A DNA stretch of 64,000 nucleotides from Bacteroidaceae bacterium (GCA_017465905.1 JAFTVE010000045.1:1-64000); one strand, 5' to 3'. Numbered from the stretch's first letter, positions 31,682 to 41,532 are shown. The notes: generated by a model from the letters alone, not told the origin. Numbers and translations: made by a program.

Positions 31682-34039
31682 TTATTCCTTTACGATAGTG
31701 AAGGGCTCGTCCTTCACGTAGATGCGGTATTCCTTGATGGCACCGGGTGCACCCTCCTCCATACGGGGCAGGCACTGCAGAGCGGTGAGCTGCTGCTTGC
31801 TGCCGAGGTTGATGATGAGGTGGTGGGGCAACTCGGCTCCCTGTGCGGTAGCCCAGTAGGTGCTCTCCTGAAGGTCGTAGATGCGGTCACCGGTGCGGTT
31901 GCTGCTGCTCTTGTCCTCGCTGTCGGCATACTGGATGGTCCAAGGCTCGCGGCTCAGGCGGTTGCCCTCAGCGTCGAGCAGGTACCACTCGGCAATGGCG
32001 GTGTAGGCATCGTCCTTCTGGTTGCTGATGACCTCGATGCATACGTACTGGCCTTCTACGGTACCATTGAACTTCTGCTCCTGCCAGCCGTTGCCAGCTT
32101 TGAAGCGTGCTGTGAGCACGGGCTTCTCGCCTTCGAGGCTCAGCACGGTGCCGGGTTCGCGGTGTGTGGCGGGCACGGGGTTGCGCAGACCGTCGAGGAT
32201 GGGCTTCTCGAGACCCACGAGCTTGTTCTGCTGCGGGCCCTTGATGTCGAGGATAATGATTTCGTTCTCACCCTTCTTGAGCCAGCATCCGGGCACGTAG
32301 AGGGTCTGTTGAGGACCAATCTCCCAGAAGCGGCCGAGGCAGTGGCCATTCACGTACACGAGGCCCTTGCCCCAGGTGGTGAGGTCGAGGAAGGTGTCGG
32401 CCTTCTTGTCCACACTGAAGGTGCCCTTGTAGTAGCCGGGAGCCTTGGTGTCGCCTACTGCGGTGTATGCCTTGTTGGTGCTGAATTCATAGGTGTTGGG
32501 GAAGAGATATACGTCCCAGCCCTTGAGCTCGGTGGTGGTAGACTCGCCATTGGCAGCTACGGTAGTGAGCTCAACGCGGTCGGTGATACCCTTGAAATCC
32601 TTGATGGCGCGACCGAAGTTGATGCGGCCCATAGCCTCTACGAGAATGTCGAGCACGGCACCTTCACGTACTGAGGGGAGGGTGAGCACCTTCTCGCCGA
32701 GGCGACGGTCCATCTTGCCGATGTACTTGCCGTCGATGAACACCTGTGCGTAGTCGTGCGCATCGGTGATGGTGAGGCGGCTCTGGCTATCGGTACCCTT
32801 GAGGGTGGTGCGGTAGAGCATAGAACCCCAGCCCTGGTCAAACTCCTCCATGGTCTTGATCTCCTCAGAGTGGATAGGCTCGGGGAGGTTGTCAAAGATA
32901 GGAGCTACCTCGGTCATCTGGAACTCAGCTACGGTCTGCACGGGCATGGCAGCGGGAACCTCGGGGAGGGGCTTGCCATCGGTGTACTGAGCCAGCATGT
33001 TGCGCAGCTCGTGGTACTTGGGTGTAGCCTGACCAGCCTCGTTGATGGGGGCGTCGTAGTCGTATGATGAGCAGTCGGGCAAGAAGCCGGGGCTGTTGGC
33101 ACCGCTCCAGTGGCCGAATGAGGTTCCTCCGTGGGTCATGTAGAGGGAGAACGAGATGTTCTTCTCGAGCATCTCCTGCAGGCCTGCCACCATATCCTTG
33201 GCATCGCGTGTCTCGTGCTGACGTCCCCAGTTGTCGAACCATCCGCTCCAGAACTCAGAGCACATGAGCGGGGTGTTGGGGCGCAGTTCCTTCAAGCGGC
33301 GGAACTGGCTGTCAATATTGGCACCTGTACCGAAGTTCATCGTCCATACGAGGTCGTCGAGGGCGTTGAGTTCGAAGTTTGATGCCCAGTCGCACTGGAA
33401 CAAGGGCACATCGGTGAAGCCAGCCTCGCGCACCATGTCGCGAACGGCCGATACATACTCCTTGTCCTTGCCGTATGAACCATACTCGTTCTCTACCTGT
33501 ACCATGATGATGTTGCCGCCACGGGTAATCTGAAGGTCGGCAAGCTGCTTGCCCACCTCAAGTTCGAAGAGGCGTACGCGCTCCATGAAGTAGGGGTCTT
33601 GCTCGCGCAAACGGATGTCCTTCTTCTTCAGCAACCACCAGGGCAGACCGCCCATTTCCCACTCGGCACATACATAGGGGCCGGGGCGTACGATGACGTA
33701 CATGCCATGCTTCTGAGCCAGCTTACAGAATGCGCGGATGTCGTTGTTGCCTGTAAAATCGTATACACCCTCCTGCTGCTCGTGGATATTCCAGAAGATG
33801 TAGATACAGATGGAGTTCATACCCAGCGCCTTGCACATCTCGATGCGGTGCTCCCAGTATTCGCGAGGGATGCGGGGGTAGTGTACTTCGGCGGCCTTCA
33901 CGGTGAAGCTGTCGCCGTTGAGCAGAAACTTACCGTCACCAATCTCGAAGGTGCCGGGCTTCGACTGACAGCCAGTGTAGAGCACCGATACCGATGCCAG
34001 CATGAGGCCTGCCAAGATAGTCAGAAGTGTTTTTTTCAT
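31682..34039 (-). CDS. Beta-galactosidase, GH35 family lipoprotein
   Basis: A 785-residue exo-glycosidase. The N-terminus ends in a lipobox (LYTGC, C24), so the mature protein is probably a lipoprotein. The TIM barrel has PRIPREYWEHRIEMCKALG (56-73), VRPGPYVCAEWEMGGLPWWLL (split around 118-137), the acid/base in VQVENEYGSYG (E185) and the nucleophile in MCSEFWSGWFDNWG (E262). Central galactose-binding-like domains carry WGKGLVYVNGHCLGRFWEIGPQQ. The last 130 residues look like an F5/8 type C carbohydrate-binding module. It would remove terminal beta-galactose from pectic galactan or host glycans, fitting the PL1 and GH29 enzymes upstream. It is monocistronic. Confidence 0.93.
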   Translation of the reverse strand: MKKTLLTILAGLMLASVSVLYTGCQSKPGTFEIGDGKFLLNGDSFTVKAAEVHYPRIPREYWEHRIEMCKALGMNSICIYIFWNIHEQQEGVYDFTGNNDIRAFCKLAQKHGMYVIVRPGPYVCAEWEMGGLPWWLLKKKDIRLREQDPYFMERVRLFELEVGKQLADLQITRGGNIIMVQVENEYGSYGKDKEYVSAVRDMVREAGFTDVPLFQCDWASNFELNALDDLVWTMNFGTGANIDSQFRRLKELRPNTPLMCSEFWSGWFDNWGRQHETRDAKDMVAGLQEMLEKNISFSLYMTHGGTSFGHWSGANSPGFLPDCSSYDYDAPINEAGQATPKYHELRNMLAQYTDGKPLPEVPAAMPVQTVAEFQMTEVAPIFDNLPEPIHSEEIKTMEEFDQGWGSMLYRTTLKGTDSQSRLTITDAHDYAQVFIDGKYIGKMDRRLGEKVLTLPSVREGAVLDILVEAMGRINFGRAIKDFKGITDRVELTTVAANGESTTTELKGWDVYLFPNTYEFSTNKAYTAVGDTKAPGYYKGTFSVDKKADTFLDLTTWGKGLVYVNGHCLGRFWEIGPQQTLYVPGCWLKKGENEIIILDIKGPQQNKLVGLEKPILDGLRNPVPATHREPGTVLSLEGEKPVLTARFKAGNGWQEQKFNGTVEGQYVCIEVISNQKDDAYTAIAEWYLLDAEGNRLSREPWTIQYADSEDKSSSNRTGDRIYDLQESTYWATAQGAELPHHLIINLGSKQQLTALQCLPRMEEGAPGAIKEYRIYVKDEPFTIVKE

Positions 34040-34149
34040 AAACGATAGTGTTTTGTTAATATTGGATTAAAAATGTTTGTACATGTATAAATATCGTGCG
34101 AAGATACAAATTTTAATTGACAAACGCTTATTCATATTAAATTAATTGT

Positions 34150-34157
34150 TACATTTG
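34150..34157 (+). promoter_or_regulatory. -7 element before the ATPase/DUF4435 pair
   Basis: TACATTTG fits TAnnTTTG, 24 bases before the ATG at 34182. No TTTG was found at the -33 position. Confidence 0.4.
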
Positions 34158-34181
34158 CGAAAAACAATACCTAACGGAGCA

Positions 34182-35021
34182 ATGAACAACCAGCAACAGT
34201 CAATCCCCGCCGAGTATATTAGCCGTATCGAGATTGAGGCACTGTGGGGCCGCAAGCACATCGTATGGAATCTGCGGCGCGATGTTAATATTCTGAGTGG
34301 TGTGAACGGCATAGGCAAGTCGACGATACTCAACAAAATGGCCTCGGAACTCGCTTTTCTCTCTAATCAGGATGATATGGCTAAGGATGTGAAGGAAGTG
34401 AAGATGAACTTCTTCCCTGCCGATGCAACGATGATACGGTTTGATGTGATACGCAGCTTCGACCGCCCCCTCTTCCATAGTAACCTAGCCGAGAAAATGG
34501 CTGACAAGAATGTGAAGACCGAACTCGATTGGCAACTCTATCAGCTTCAGCGGCGCTATCTCGACTATCAGGTCAACGTCGGTAACCGCATCATAGAACT
34601 GCTCTCCTCGGGCGACCCTGATGGCCAGCTGAAGGCTGCCGAGGTGTCGTACCCCAAACGCCGTTTTCAGGACCTTGCCGATGAACTGTTTGCCGATACA
34701 GGCAAGAAAATCATACGTGGCAAGAACGAAATCATGTTTGAACAGGATGGTGAAGAGTTGCTCCCCTATAAACTGTCAAGCGGTGAAAAACAGCTACTCG
34801 TTATATTGCTTACGGTGCTCGTGCAGGACAAGCAACCCTGTGTGTTGCTGATGGACGAGCCCGAGGTGTCGCTGCATATTGAGTGGCAGCAGCGCATTAT
34901 CGAAATTATCCGCGAGATGAATCCATATGCCCAGCTCATCCTCACCACACACTCTCCCGCCATGGTTATGGGAGGCTGGATGGATGCGGTGACTGAGGTA
35001 ACAGACATTACAATTGTTTGA
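34182..35021 (+). CDS. OLD-like AAA/ABC-type ATPase (partner of DUF4435 protein)
   Basis: A 279-residue soluble ATPase. The ATG at 34182 is chosen because it follows a promoter element and because extra upstream residues read as leader. Walker A is SGVNGIGKST (39-48), the ABC-type signature LSSGEKQLL is at 198-206, Walker B VLLMDEPEVSLH at 221-232 and the H-loop TTHS at 255-258. This is the AAA_21/AAA_15 arrangement of OLD, RecF-like and AriA proteins, without a fused TOPRIM domain. The TOPRIM partner is the next gene, 66 bases downstream. At 279 residues it is shorter than PARIS AriA as I recall it, so it is a relative and not a clear orthologue. Confidence 0.88.
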   Translation: MNNQQQSIPAEYISRIEIEALWGRKHIVWNLRRDVNILSGVNGIGKSTILNKMASELAFLSNQDDMAKDVKEVKMNFFPADATMIRFDVIRSFDRPLFHSNLAEKMADKNVKTELDWQLYQLQRRYLDYQVNVGNRIIELLSSGDPDGQLKAAEVSYPKRRFQDLADELFADTGKKIIRGKNEIMFEQDGEELLPYKLSSGEKQLLVILLTVLVQDKQPCVLLMDEPEVSLHIEWQQRIIEIIREMNPYAQLILTTHSPAMVMGGWMDAVTEVTDITIV

Positions 35022-35087
35022 TTTTGAAGAATTCTCCGAGCAATCAGAGACTCTGATAACTCCGAGAGCCTAATACACTACTCGATC

Positions 35088-36095
35088 GTGGCTAAAAAAC
35101 TGGTAGAAAACATAAATTCACTCTACGTGGCTGCAGCTAATAGTCTGCGGCCTAAGACGGCACGCAAACGTATTGTGGCCTACGTGGAGAGCTACGAAGA
35201 TGTTTCCTTCTGGAGCCATCTGCTGAGCCAGTACAACACTGATAAATATTACTTCCAGGTGATGCTGCCGTCAAACACGTCGCTGGCCAAGGGGAAGAAG
35301 GTGGCCATGATGAATGACCTTGGTCAGGGACTCGGCTGCCACATGATAGCCTGTGTCGACAGTGACTACGACTATCTGCTGCAGGGAAAGACCGGCACTT
35401 CGCGCCACATCATACGCAGTCCCTACGTGCTGCACACCTATGCCTACGCTATCGAGAACTATCAATGTTATGCTGAGAGTCTGCACGGCGTGTGTGTGCA
35501 GAGCACCCTTAACGACAAACCGCTGATCGACTTCCCAGCCTTCTTCCGTCTCTATTCGCAGATTATCTATCCGCTTTTTGTGTGGAACATATGGTTCTAT
35601 CGTCGTCGCGAACTCTCTGTGTTCTCCATGCAGGACTTTTGTCGCGTGGTACGGCTCGACCCCGTCAGCGTTCCTCACCCCGAAGAGGTGCTAGAGCTGT
35701 TGCGTGTGCGTGTACAGAAAAAGTTGGCATGGCTCACACGCCGCTATCCTGATGCTTCGACTGAGCTGGAGGCAATGAATTCCGAGCTGGAGAAGCTGGG
35801 CGTCACGCCCGACAATACCTATTTGTATATACAAGGTCATCATCTCAAGGAGAATGTAGTGCTGAAGCTGCTTTCCCCAGTGTGTGTGCGTCTACGCCGC
35901 GAACGCGAGGCCGAAATCAAGTACCTCGCCTGCCACGACCAACAGTACCGCAATGAACTTACGGCTTACCACCGTAGCCTGCAGACCATAGAAGCCGTTC
36001 TGCGCAAGAATACCGACTATGAAGATGCACCTACCTATCGCCACATTCAACAAGATGTGGAGCATCTGCTGGAAATTCTTACCAAAGGCTGCTGA
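35088..36095 (+). CDS. DUF4435 (TOPRIM-like) protein
   Basis: A 335-residue soluble protein with the DUF4435 TOPRIM-type core: AYVESYEDVSFW with the metal-binding glutamate (E34), then IACVDSDYDYLL with the D-x-D pair (D91, D93), and YAIENYQCY (120-128). The C-terminal half is helical with no known motif. The start codon is GTG at 35088; no in-frame ATG lies near. In PARIS, AriB is a DUF4435 nuclease released by its ATPase AriA when a phage anti-restriction protein is sensed. A similar split ATPase-nuclease role is a reasonable hypothesis; a housekeeping role is also possible because no mobile-element genes flank it. The 66-base gap upstream carries CTCCGAG-type repeats (35033-35075). Confidence 0.85.
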   Translation: MAKKLVENINSLYVAAANSLRPKTARKRIVAYVESYEDVSFWSHLLSQYNTDKYYFQVMLPSNTSLAKGKKVAMMNDLGQGLGCHMIACVDSDYDYLLQGKTGTSRHIIRSPYVLHTYAYAIENYQCYAESLHGVCVQSTLNDKPLIDFPAFFRLYSQIIYPLFVWNIWFYRRRELSVFSMQDFCRVVRLDPVSVPHPEEVLELLRVRVQKKLAWLTRRYPDASTELEAMNSELEKLGVTPDNTYLYIQGHHLKENVVLKLLSPVCVRLRREREAEIKYLACHDQQYRNELTAYHRSLQTIEAVLRKNTDYEDAPTYRHIQQDVEHLLEILTKGC

Positions 36096-36261
36096 GCTAT
36101 GTCGTACGCTATATCATAAATAATTGCCTATTGCAAGAATGTGGTGACAGCATTCGTTATTCTATCTGCCGTTTGAGGTTGTCGATGCACATCATTCGCG
36201 CTGCTGATACACTTCGGCAAATAAAATGATACTATTTTGTGTAAGGTTTTTGAATTATGTA

Positions 36262-36292
36262 ATTGATTATCCGCTTGCTTTTGTTATCTTTG
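36262..36292 (+). promoter_or_regulatory. Promoter of the M3 peptidase gene
   Basis: ATTG (36262-36265), a 19-base spacer and TATCTTTG (36285-36292) fit the consensus with one mismatch. Confidence 0.65.
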
Positions 36293-36348
36293 TAAATTCA
36301 AAACGATAAATAGATACATCAATAATAACTATTATTACTAACCAAACA

Positions 36349-38439
36349 ATGAAAAAAACATTTATTGCTATGGCCATAGTTGCCTTGACTGCATGTAATG
36401 CAAAGCACGACAATCCCGTGCTGGCCGATTCGGCACTGCCCTTTGGTGCTCCCGAGTTTGCCAAGTATCAATCGACCGACTACGAAGCTGCCTTCATGGA
36501 GGGACTTGCCGAGCAGCGTGCCGAGATCGACGCTATCGTAGCCCAGACAGAGGCTCCCACCTTTGACAACACCATCGCTGCCCTTGAGCGCAGTGGTAAG
36601 AAGTTGGCCAAGGTGAGTGGCGTGTTCTACAACCTCAACGAGACCGATGCCGATGATGTGATGCGCGAGACAGAGAAGAAGCTGTCGCCCATCCTCACCG
36701 AGCACAGCGCCTACATGACGATGAACGAGGCGCTCTTCTCTCGTGTGAAAGCGCTCTACGACACCAAGGCTTCGCTGGGCCTTACCCGTGAGCAGGAGAT
36801 GGTGCTCGACAAGTATTACCGTATGTTTGTGAAGGGTGGTGCCCTACTCGATGCCGAGAAGAAGGCCCAGCTCATGGAAATCGACAAGCAGCTCTCACTG
36901 GCCAGCATTGAGTTTGGCGAGAATGCCTTGGCCGAGACCAACGCCTTCGAGCTCGTCATCACCGACGAGAAGGACCTCGCTGGTCTGCCCCAAAGCTCCA
37001 TCAACGCTGCTCGCGAAGCTGCTCAGGCTGCTGGCAAGGAGGGATGGCTCTTCACCCTGCACAAGCCCAGTTGGATTCCTTTCCTTCAGTATGCCGACAA
37101 CCGTGAGTTGCGCAAGCAGATGTACCTCGGCTATATCAACCGTGGCGACAACAACAACGAGAACGACAACAAGGCTGTCATCGCCCGCATCCTCAAGCTG
37201 CGTCAGCAGAAGGCTCAGCTCTTTGGCTACGAGACCTTTGCTCAGTATCAGCTCGAGGACAAGATGGCCAAGACTCCCGAAGCTGCCTATAACCTCCTTA
37301 TGACTATCTGGAATGCCGCTCTGCCCAAGGCCAAGGCCGAGGCTGCCGAGCTGCAGAAGATGATGGATGCCGAGGGCAAGGGCGAGAAGCTTGAGGCATG
37401 GGACTGGTGGTACTACACCGAGAAGTTGCGCGAGGCTAAGTATGCGCTCAGCGAGAGCGAGCTGCGCCCTTACTTCTCACTCGACAATGTGCGCAAGGGT
37501 GCCTTCATGGTATCGGAGAAACTTTTCGGCATGAAGTTCCAACCCATCGAGGGATTGGATGTGTACCATCCCGAAGTGGAGACCTTCGAAGTACTCGATG
37601 CCGACGGCTCACACCTCGCACTCTTCTACACCGACTACTTCCCCCGTGCCACCAAGCGTGCCGGTGCATGGATGAACAATATCGTGGATGCATCAAACAT
37701 CGACGGTGAGAATCAGCGCCCGATGATTGTCAACGTGGGCAACTTCACCCGTCCCACAGGCGACACCCCTTCACTCCTGACCATCGACGAGACCCGCACG
37801 CTCTTCCACGAGCTGGGTCATGCTCTCCACGGCTTCCTCACACAGACCAAATATCCTTCAGTGAGCGGTACCAGCGTAGCCCGCGACTTCGTGGAGCTTC
37901 CCTCACAGATCATGGAGCACTGGGCTATCGAGCCTGAGGTAATGAAAATGTATGCCCTCCACTACGAGACCGGCGAGCCCATCACCGATGAACTCATCGC
38001 CAAGATGCAGGCCACCTCATCATTCAATTCGGGCTTCGAGACCGTAGAGCTCGTAGGTGCTGCCCTGCTCGATATGGAATATCACATGCTTACCGACTAT
38101 ACCGGCTTTGAGGCCAACACCTTTGAGAAGTCTGTAGCCGACAAGATTGGTCTTATCCCGCAGATTGCCTTCCGCTATCGCGGTCCCTACTTCAACCACG
38201 TGTTCAGCGGTGGCTATGCCGTAGGTTACTACAGCTACCTGTGGGCTGAGGTGCTCGATGCCGACGGCTTCGAGGCATTCAAGGAGAAGGGTATCTTTGA
38301 CGAGGCTACAGGTCGCAGCTTCCGTAAGAATATCCTCGAGATGGGTGGCAGCGAAGAGCCCATGACACTCTACAAGCGTTTCCGTGGTGCAGAACCCAAT
38401 CCTGAAGCATTGCTCCGTAATCGTGGCTTGATTGATTAA
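36349..38439 (+). CDS. dcp: M3 family metallopeptidase (dipeptidyl carboxypeptidase-like lipoprotein)
   Basis: A 696-residue zinc oligopeptidase that trims short peptides. A lipobox (VALTAC, C16) after a short hydrophobic N-terminus indicates a lipoprotein. The HEXXH motif is FHELGHALHGFL (H487 and H491 approximately), with the third ligand glutamate about 26 residues on (DFVELPSQIMEHW). The C-terminal substrate-binding stretch RYRGPYFNHVFSGGYAVGYYSYLWAE is split around residue 605-630 and typical of Dcp/oligopeptidase A. Length is normal. The gene has its own promoter and a strong bidirectional terminator. With PepT, the S9 peptidase, asparaginase and glutamate dehydrogenase it suggests peptide and amino-acid catabolism. 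Confidence 0.93.
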   Translation: MKKTFIAMAIVALTACNAKHDNPVLADSALPFGAPEFAKYQSTDYEAAFMEGLAEQRAEIDAIVAQTEAPTFDNTIAALERSGKKLAKVSGVFYNLNETDADDVMRETEKKLSPILTEHSAYMTMNEALFSRVKALYDTKASLGLTREQEMVLDKYYRMFVKGGALLDAEKKAQLMEIDKQLSLASIEFGENALAETNAFELVITDEKDLAGLPQSSINAAREAAQAAGKEGWLFTLHKPSWIPFLQYADNRELRKQMYLGYINRGDNNNENDNKAVIARILKLRQQKAQLFGYETFAQYQLEDKMAKTPEAAYNLLMTIWNAALPKAKAEAAELQKMMDAEGKGEKLEAWDWWYYTEKLREAKYALSESELRPYFSLDNVRKGAFMVSEKLFGMKFQPIEGLDVYHPEVETFEVLDADGSHLALFYTDYFPRATKRAGAWMNNIVDASNIDGENQRPMIVNVGNFTRPTGDTPSLLTIDETRTLFHELGHALHGFLTQTKYPSVSGTSVARDFVELPSQIMEHWAIEPEVMKMYALHYETGEPITDELIAKMQATSSFNSGFETVELVGAALLDMEYHMLTDYTGFEANTFEKSVADKIGLIPQIAFRYRGPYFNHVFSGGYAVGYYSYLWAEVLDADGFEAFKEKGIFDEATGRSFRKNILEMGGSEEPMTLYKRFRGAEPNPEALLRNRGLID

Positions 38440-38458
38440 GACTTTGTTCTCTGGATAA

Positions 38459-38500
38459 AATAAGAGGCTACCTTATGGGGTAGCCTCTTATTTATATATA
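38459..38500. terminator. Bidirectional terminator between the M3 and DUF4301 genes
   Basis: AATAAGAGGCTACC (38459-38472) pairs with GGTAGCCTCTTATT (38479-38492), flanked by AT-rich tails on both sides between convergent genes. Confidence 0.85.
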
Positions 38501-38513
38501 TAATGTATATCTC

Positions 38514-40040
38514 TTATTTCTGGTGCTGGTCGCGAAGCAAGTCGTTCACAGTCTTCACTGGGTTGAAGGTTGTGAGAGGTACTTCAACAAAGACCGTGTT
38601 CCAGTCGCTCATGGCACCGTTCCAAAGACCTGGAAGCTCGAGTGCTTTGAGCGAGCGACCACCTTTCGACTTAGATGAAATGAAACCTGTGGACTTGTCG
38701 ATATACTTGGGAAGGTCGAACTTATTACCCTTATAATCCTTGATTGCACATACGAGGTCTACGGGATTGAAGTGGGTTCCTTCCAAGAACATAGCCTTCT
38801 TCACTGGGTTGTCCATGTCAATCTGCGAGCTCTCAAGAATCTGTAGCGATACCGTTCCATCAGCATTGTATGCCAGGAATGGTCCACCGCCAGGCTCACC
38901 TACATTCTGAACCATACCGCATACACGCATCGGTCTATTAAGTTTCTTCTTCAGGTATGCTGTGAGCACATCTCCCTTTAAGGTCTCAATGGCAGGGTGT
39001 ATACAATACAGTTTCTCCTGCAGGAAAGTGACCATCTCTTGCAACTCTTCATCTGAGCAGTTGCCCTCGTCCAAGCGCCTCATGTAAGCAAAAGCTTGTG
39101 CTTGAAGTGATACCAAAACACCAGCCAACAGCTTCTTATAAGTCACAGTGTCGTCTTTAAGACGGTCGGGGACTACATTGTCGATGTTCTTGATGAATAC
39201 CACATCGGCATCCAAGTCGTTGAGGTTCTCAATCAGTGCTCCATGGCCACCGGGACGGAATACCAAACTGCCATCGGTGTCTCTGAAGAGTTCATTATGG
39301 ATATCAGCAGCTACGGTATCGGTGCTGGCCTTCTGTTCCGAGAAGGTGATATCATACTTCACACCAAACTCCTGTTCGTAACGAGCAACGACAGAGGCAA
39401 CCTTTGCTTTGAAAAGTTCACGATGCTCGGGCGATACAGTGAAGTGTACGTGAACATTCTTATTGGCATCTTGTGCATAGAGTGCTCCCTCAACAAGATG
39501 CTCCTCAAGCGGAGTACGTACGGTTCCGTTCTCATAGAGATGGAAGAGCAGCAAGCCCTTGGGCAATTGGCCAAAGTTAAGGCCTTCGGGGTTGAGTAGG
39601 GCAGCTACTACGTCACGATGATGGCCTTCGTCCATCAACGCAGTGATATCCTTTCCATAAAGTTCTACACACTTCTCGTTAAGCGCAGCATAAAAGCCAA
39701 AGAACCCTATATGATCAAAAAACACATGCTCAAAATCGGTGACAGGCTCATCATGTCCGCCATTCAGAAACTCGTAAAGGTTCTTGAACATACGGCTGGC
39801 AGCGCCAGATGCAGGTACAAACTTTACAATACGATGGTTATTCTGTAGATATGTGTTCCAATCATCGGTGGCTGCCTCCACAATAGCTTCGTCGGCTTTG
39901 ATTATGCCATGGCTTATCGAAGCTGGGGCCTCTAATGTCAAGTAGGGGAACCCCTTCTTGAAACATTCCAACTGTTCCAATACTTGCGCCTCTGTTATCC
40001 CTCTCTTCGATAACGTCAATTGGTCTTCTTGTGTAAACAT
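38514..40040 (-). CDS. DUF4301 family protein
   Basis: A 508-residue cytosolic protein of the Bacteroidota-restricted DUF4301 family. KFVPASGAASRMFKNLYEFL (about 73-92) resembles the signature loop of sugar-nucleotide pyrophosphorylases, and SLVFRPGGHGALIENLNDLDADVVFIKNIDNV (around 258-289) resembles the UDP-sugar pyrophosphorylase GGxGxLL and substrate-binding parts. I infer a nucleotidyltransferase-like fold; the substrate is unknown. Length fits the family. It is transcribed alone from a promoter at 40069-40100 towards the shared terminator. Confidence 0.8.
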   Translation of the reverse strand: MFTQEDQLTLSKRGITEAQVLEQLECFKKGFPYLTLEAPASISHGIIKADEAIVEAATDDWNTYLQNNHRIVKFVPASGAASRMFKNLYEFLNGGHDEPVTDFEHVFFDHIGFFGFYAALNEKCVELYGKDITALMDEGHHRDVVAALLNPEGLNFGQLPKGLLLFHLYENGTVRTPLEEHLVEGALYAQDANKNVHVHFTVSPEHRELFKAKVASVVARYEQEFGVKYDITFSEQKASTDTVAADIHNELFRDTDGSLVFRPGGHGALIENLNDLDADVVFIKNIDNVVPDRLKDDTVTYKKLLAGVLVSLQAQAFAYMRRLDEGNCSDEELQEMVTFLQEKLYCIHPAIETLKGDVLTAYLKKKLNRPMRVCGMVQNVGEPGGGPFLAYNADGTVSLQILESSQIDMDNPVKKAMFLEGTHFNPVDLVCAIKDYKGNKFDLPKYIDKSTGFISSKSKGGRSLKALELPGLWNGAMSDWNTVFVEVPLTTFNPVKTVNDLLRDQHQK

Positions 40041-40068
40041 AATTATCTGAATTTACTATTTAACGTGC

Positions 40069-40100
40069 CAAAGTTAAAAAGAATCGGACAACTCTGCCAA
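40069..40100 (-). promoter_or_regulatory. Promoter of the DUF4301 gene
   Basis: On the minus strand TTGG (40097-40100), a 20-base spacer and TAACTTTG (40069-40076). Confidence 0.6.
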
Positions 40101-40256
40101 TTTTTCTTAATAAATTTGTGCGAAACTGGATAAAAAAATATTCTACTCCTATTTATATAATAAAATATGTTCCGAAACTGAAACATGGGGAATGCAGCTG
40201 GCTTTACGGGAATATGTGGCGTATAAAAAGGAAGTGAGTAAAAAAAACTTCCAATA

Positions 40257-40288
40257 TTTTCGTGTATGACAAAGATGTTGTATCTTAG
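40257..40288 (+). promoter_or_regulatory. Promoter of pepT
   Basis: TTTT (40257-40260), a 20-base spacer and TATCTTAG (40281-40288), each one base off consensus. Confidence 0.5.
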
Positions 40289-40308
40289 CAGTACAATTAT
40301 CGAATGTT

Positions 40309-41532
40309 ATGGATTTAGTGAACAGATTCTTGCGCTATGTGCGCATTGATACACAGTCGGCCGAGGATGCAGGAGTTACACCCAGCACCTCGGGGCAGAT
40401 GGAGTTTGTGAAGATGCTTCGTGATGAACTGGAAGCTATGGGCCTGGAGGAGATTACGCTCGATGAGCACGGTTACCTCTTTGCTACGCTGCCGGCCAAT
40501 ACCACACGCACTCTTCCAACAATTGGTTTTATAGCTCATGTGGATACGAGTCCCGATGTGTCGGGCAAGAATGTTAATCCACGTGTCGTGGAGAACTACA
40601 ATGGTACGGATATTGTACTTTCAGCCGAAGACCATACTGTGCTCACCACGGAAGAGTTTCCCGAGTTGTTGCGTTACGTGGGCAATGATCTCATCGTGAC
40701 TGACGGACGTACGCTGCTTGGTGCCGACGACAAGGCTGGTATTGCAGAGATTGTATCGGCCATTGCTTATCTACAGGCACATCCCGAGATAGAGCATGGC
40801 AAGATACGTGTCGGGTTCAACCCCGATGAGGAGATTGGTCTTGGTGCTCATAAGTTCGACGTGAAGCAATTTGGCTGCGACTGGGCTTATACGATGGACG
40901 GTGGCGAGATTGGTGAACTCGAGTATGAGAATTTCAACGCAGCGTCGGCCCGTATTACGATCAAGGGACGTAATGTACACCCCGGCTATGCCAAAGACAA
41001 GATGCTCAACTCCATGCGTGTGGCGACAGAGCTTGTAGGGATGTTGCCCAAGAACGAAGTGCCGGAATGTACTGATGGCTACGAAGGCTTTTTCCATCTC
41101 GTGGGCATGAAGGGTGGCGTTGAGGAAACCACACTAAGCTACATCATACGTGACCATAGCTCTACGATCTTCAACAAGCGTAAGGAGTTGCTGCACACAT
41201 GTGTGCGAGAACTTAATAAGAAGTATGGCGACGGCATCGTTACGTTGGAACTCAATGATCAATATGCCAATATGCGTGAGGTTATTGAACCAGTCATGTA
41301 TGTTATAGACATTGCCTGCCAAGCTATGCGCGAGGTCGATGTAGAGCCTAAGATTAAGCCCATTCGTGGTGGAACAGATGGTGCGCAGCTCTCTTTCAAG
41401 GGACTGCCTTGCCCCAACATCTTTGCTGGTGGAGTCAACTTCCACAGTCGCTATGAGTTTGTTCCTGTGCAGTCCATGCAAAAGGCTATGATGACTATCG
41501 TCAAGATAGCTGAGATTGTAGGCAAGGGTTAA
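40309..41532 (+). CDS. pepT: Peptidase T (tripeptidase), M20B family
   Basis: A 407-residue cytosolic di-zinc aminotripeptidase that removes the N-terminal residue from tripeptides. Metal ligands are visible as [12 protein letters not shown] (H77, D79), [13 protein letters not shown] (D140), [12 protein letters not shown] (E174/E175) and the C-terminal [10 protein letters not shown]. The PepT-typical [15 protein letters not shown] and FAGGVNFHS are present. Length is normal. It is monocistronic and followed by a near-perfect 32-base hairpin terminator shared with the convergent hsp20 gene. Confidence 0.96.
   Translation: MDLVNRFLRYVRIDTQSAEDAGVTPSTSGQMEFVKMLRDELEAMGLEEITLDEHGYLFATLPANTTRTLPTIGFIAHVDTSPDVSGKNVNPRVVENYNGTDIVLSAEDHTVLTTEEFPELLRYVGNDLIVTDGRTLLGADDKAGIAEIVSAIAYLQAHPEIEHGKIRVGFNPDEEIGLGAHKFDVKQFGCDWAYTMDGGEIGELEYENFNAASARITIKGRNVHPGYAKDKMLNSMRVATELVGMLPKNEVPECTDGYEGFFHLVGMKGGVEETTLSYIIRDHSSTIFNKRKELLHTCVRELNKKYGDGIVTLELNDQYANMREVIEPVMYVIDIACQAMREVDVEPKIKPIRGGTDGAQLSFKGLPCPNIFAGGVNFHSRYEFVPVQSMQKAMMTIVKIAEIVGKG

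Noticed and set aside
31679-32674. A 331-codon plus-strand reading opposite the GH35 gene
   Set aside because: Antisense shadow of a well-supported enzyme; valine/leucine-rich low-information sequence.
34099-34106. TATCTTCG on the minus strand as promoter of the GH35 gene
   Set aside because: One mismatch in the -7 box and no -33 element at 19-21 bases; too weak to list as a feature.
35033-35075. CTCCGAG/CTCTGAT words between the ATPase and DUF4435 genes as a terminator
   Set aside because: The stem is short and lacks a T-run; it looks like another dispersed short repeat, related to 1160-1207.
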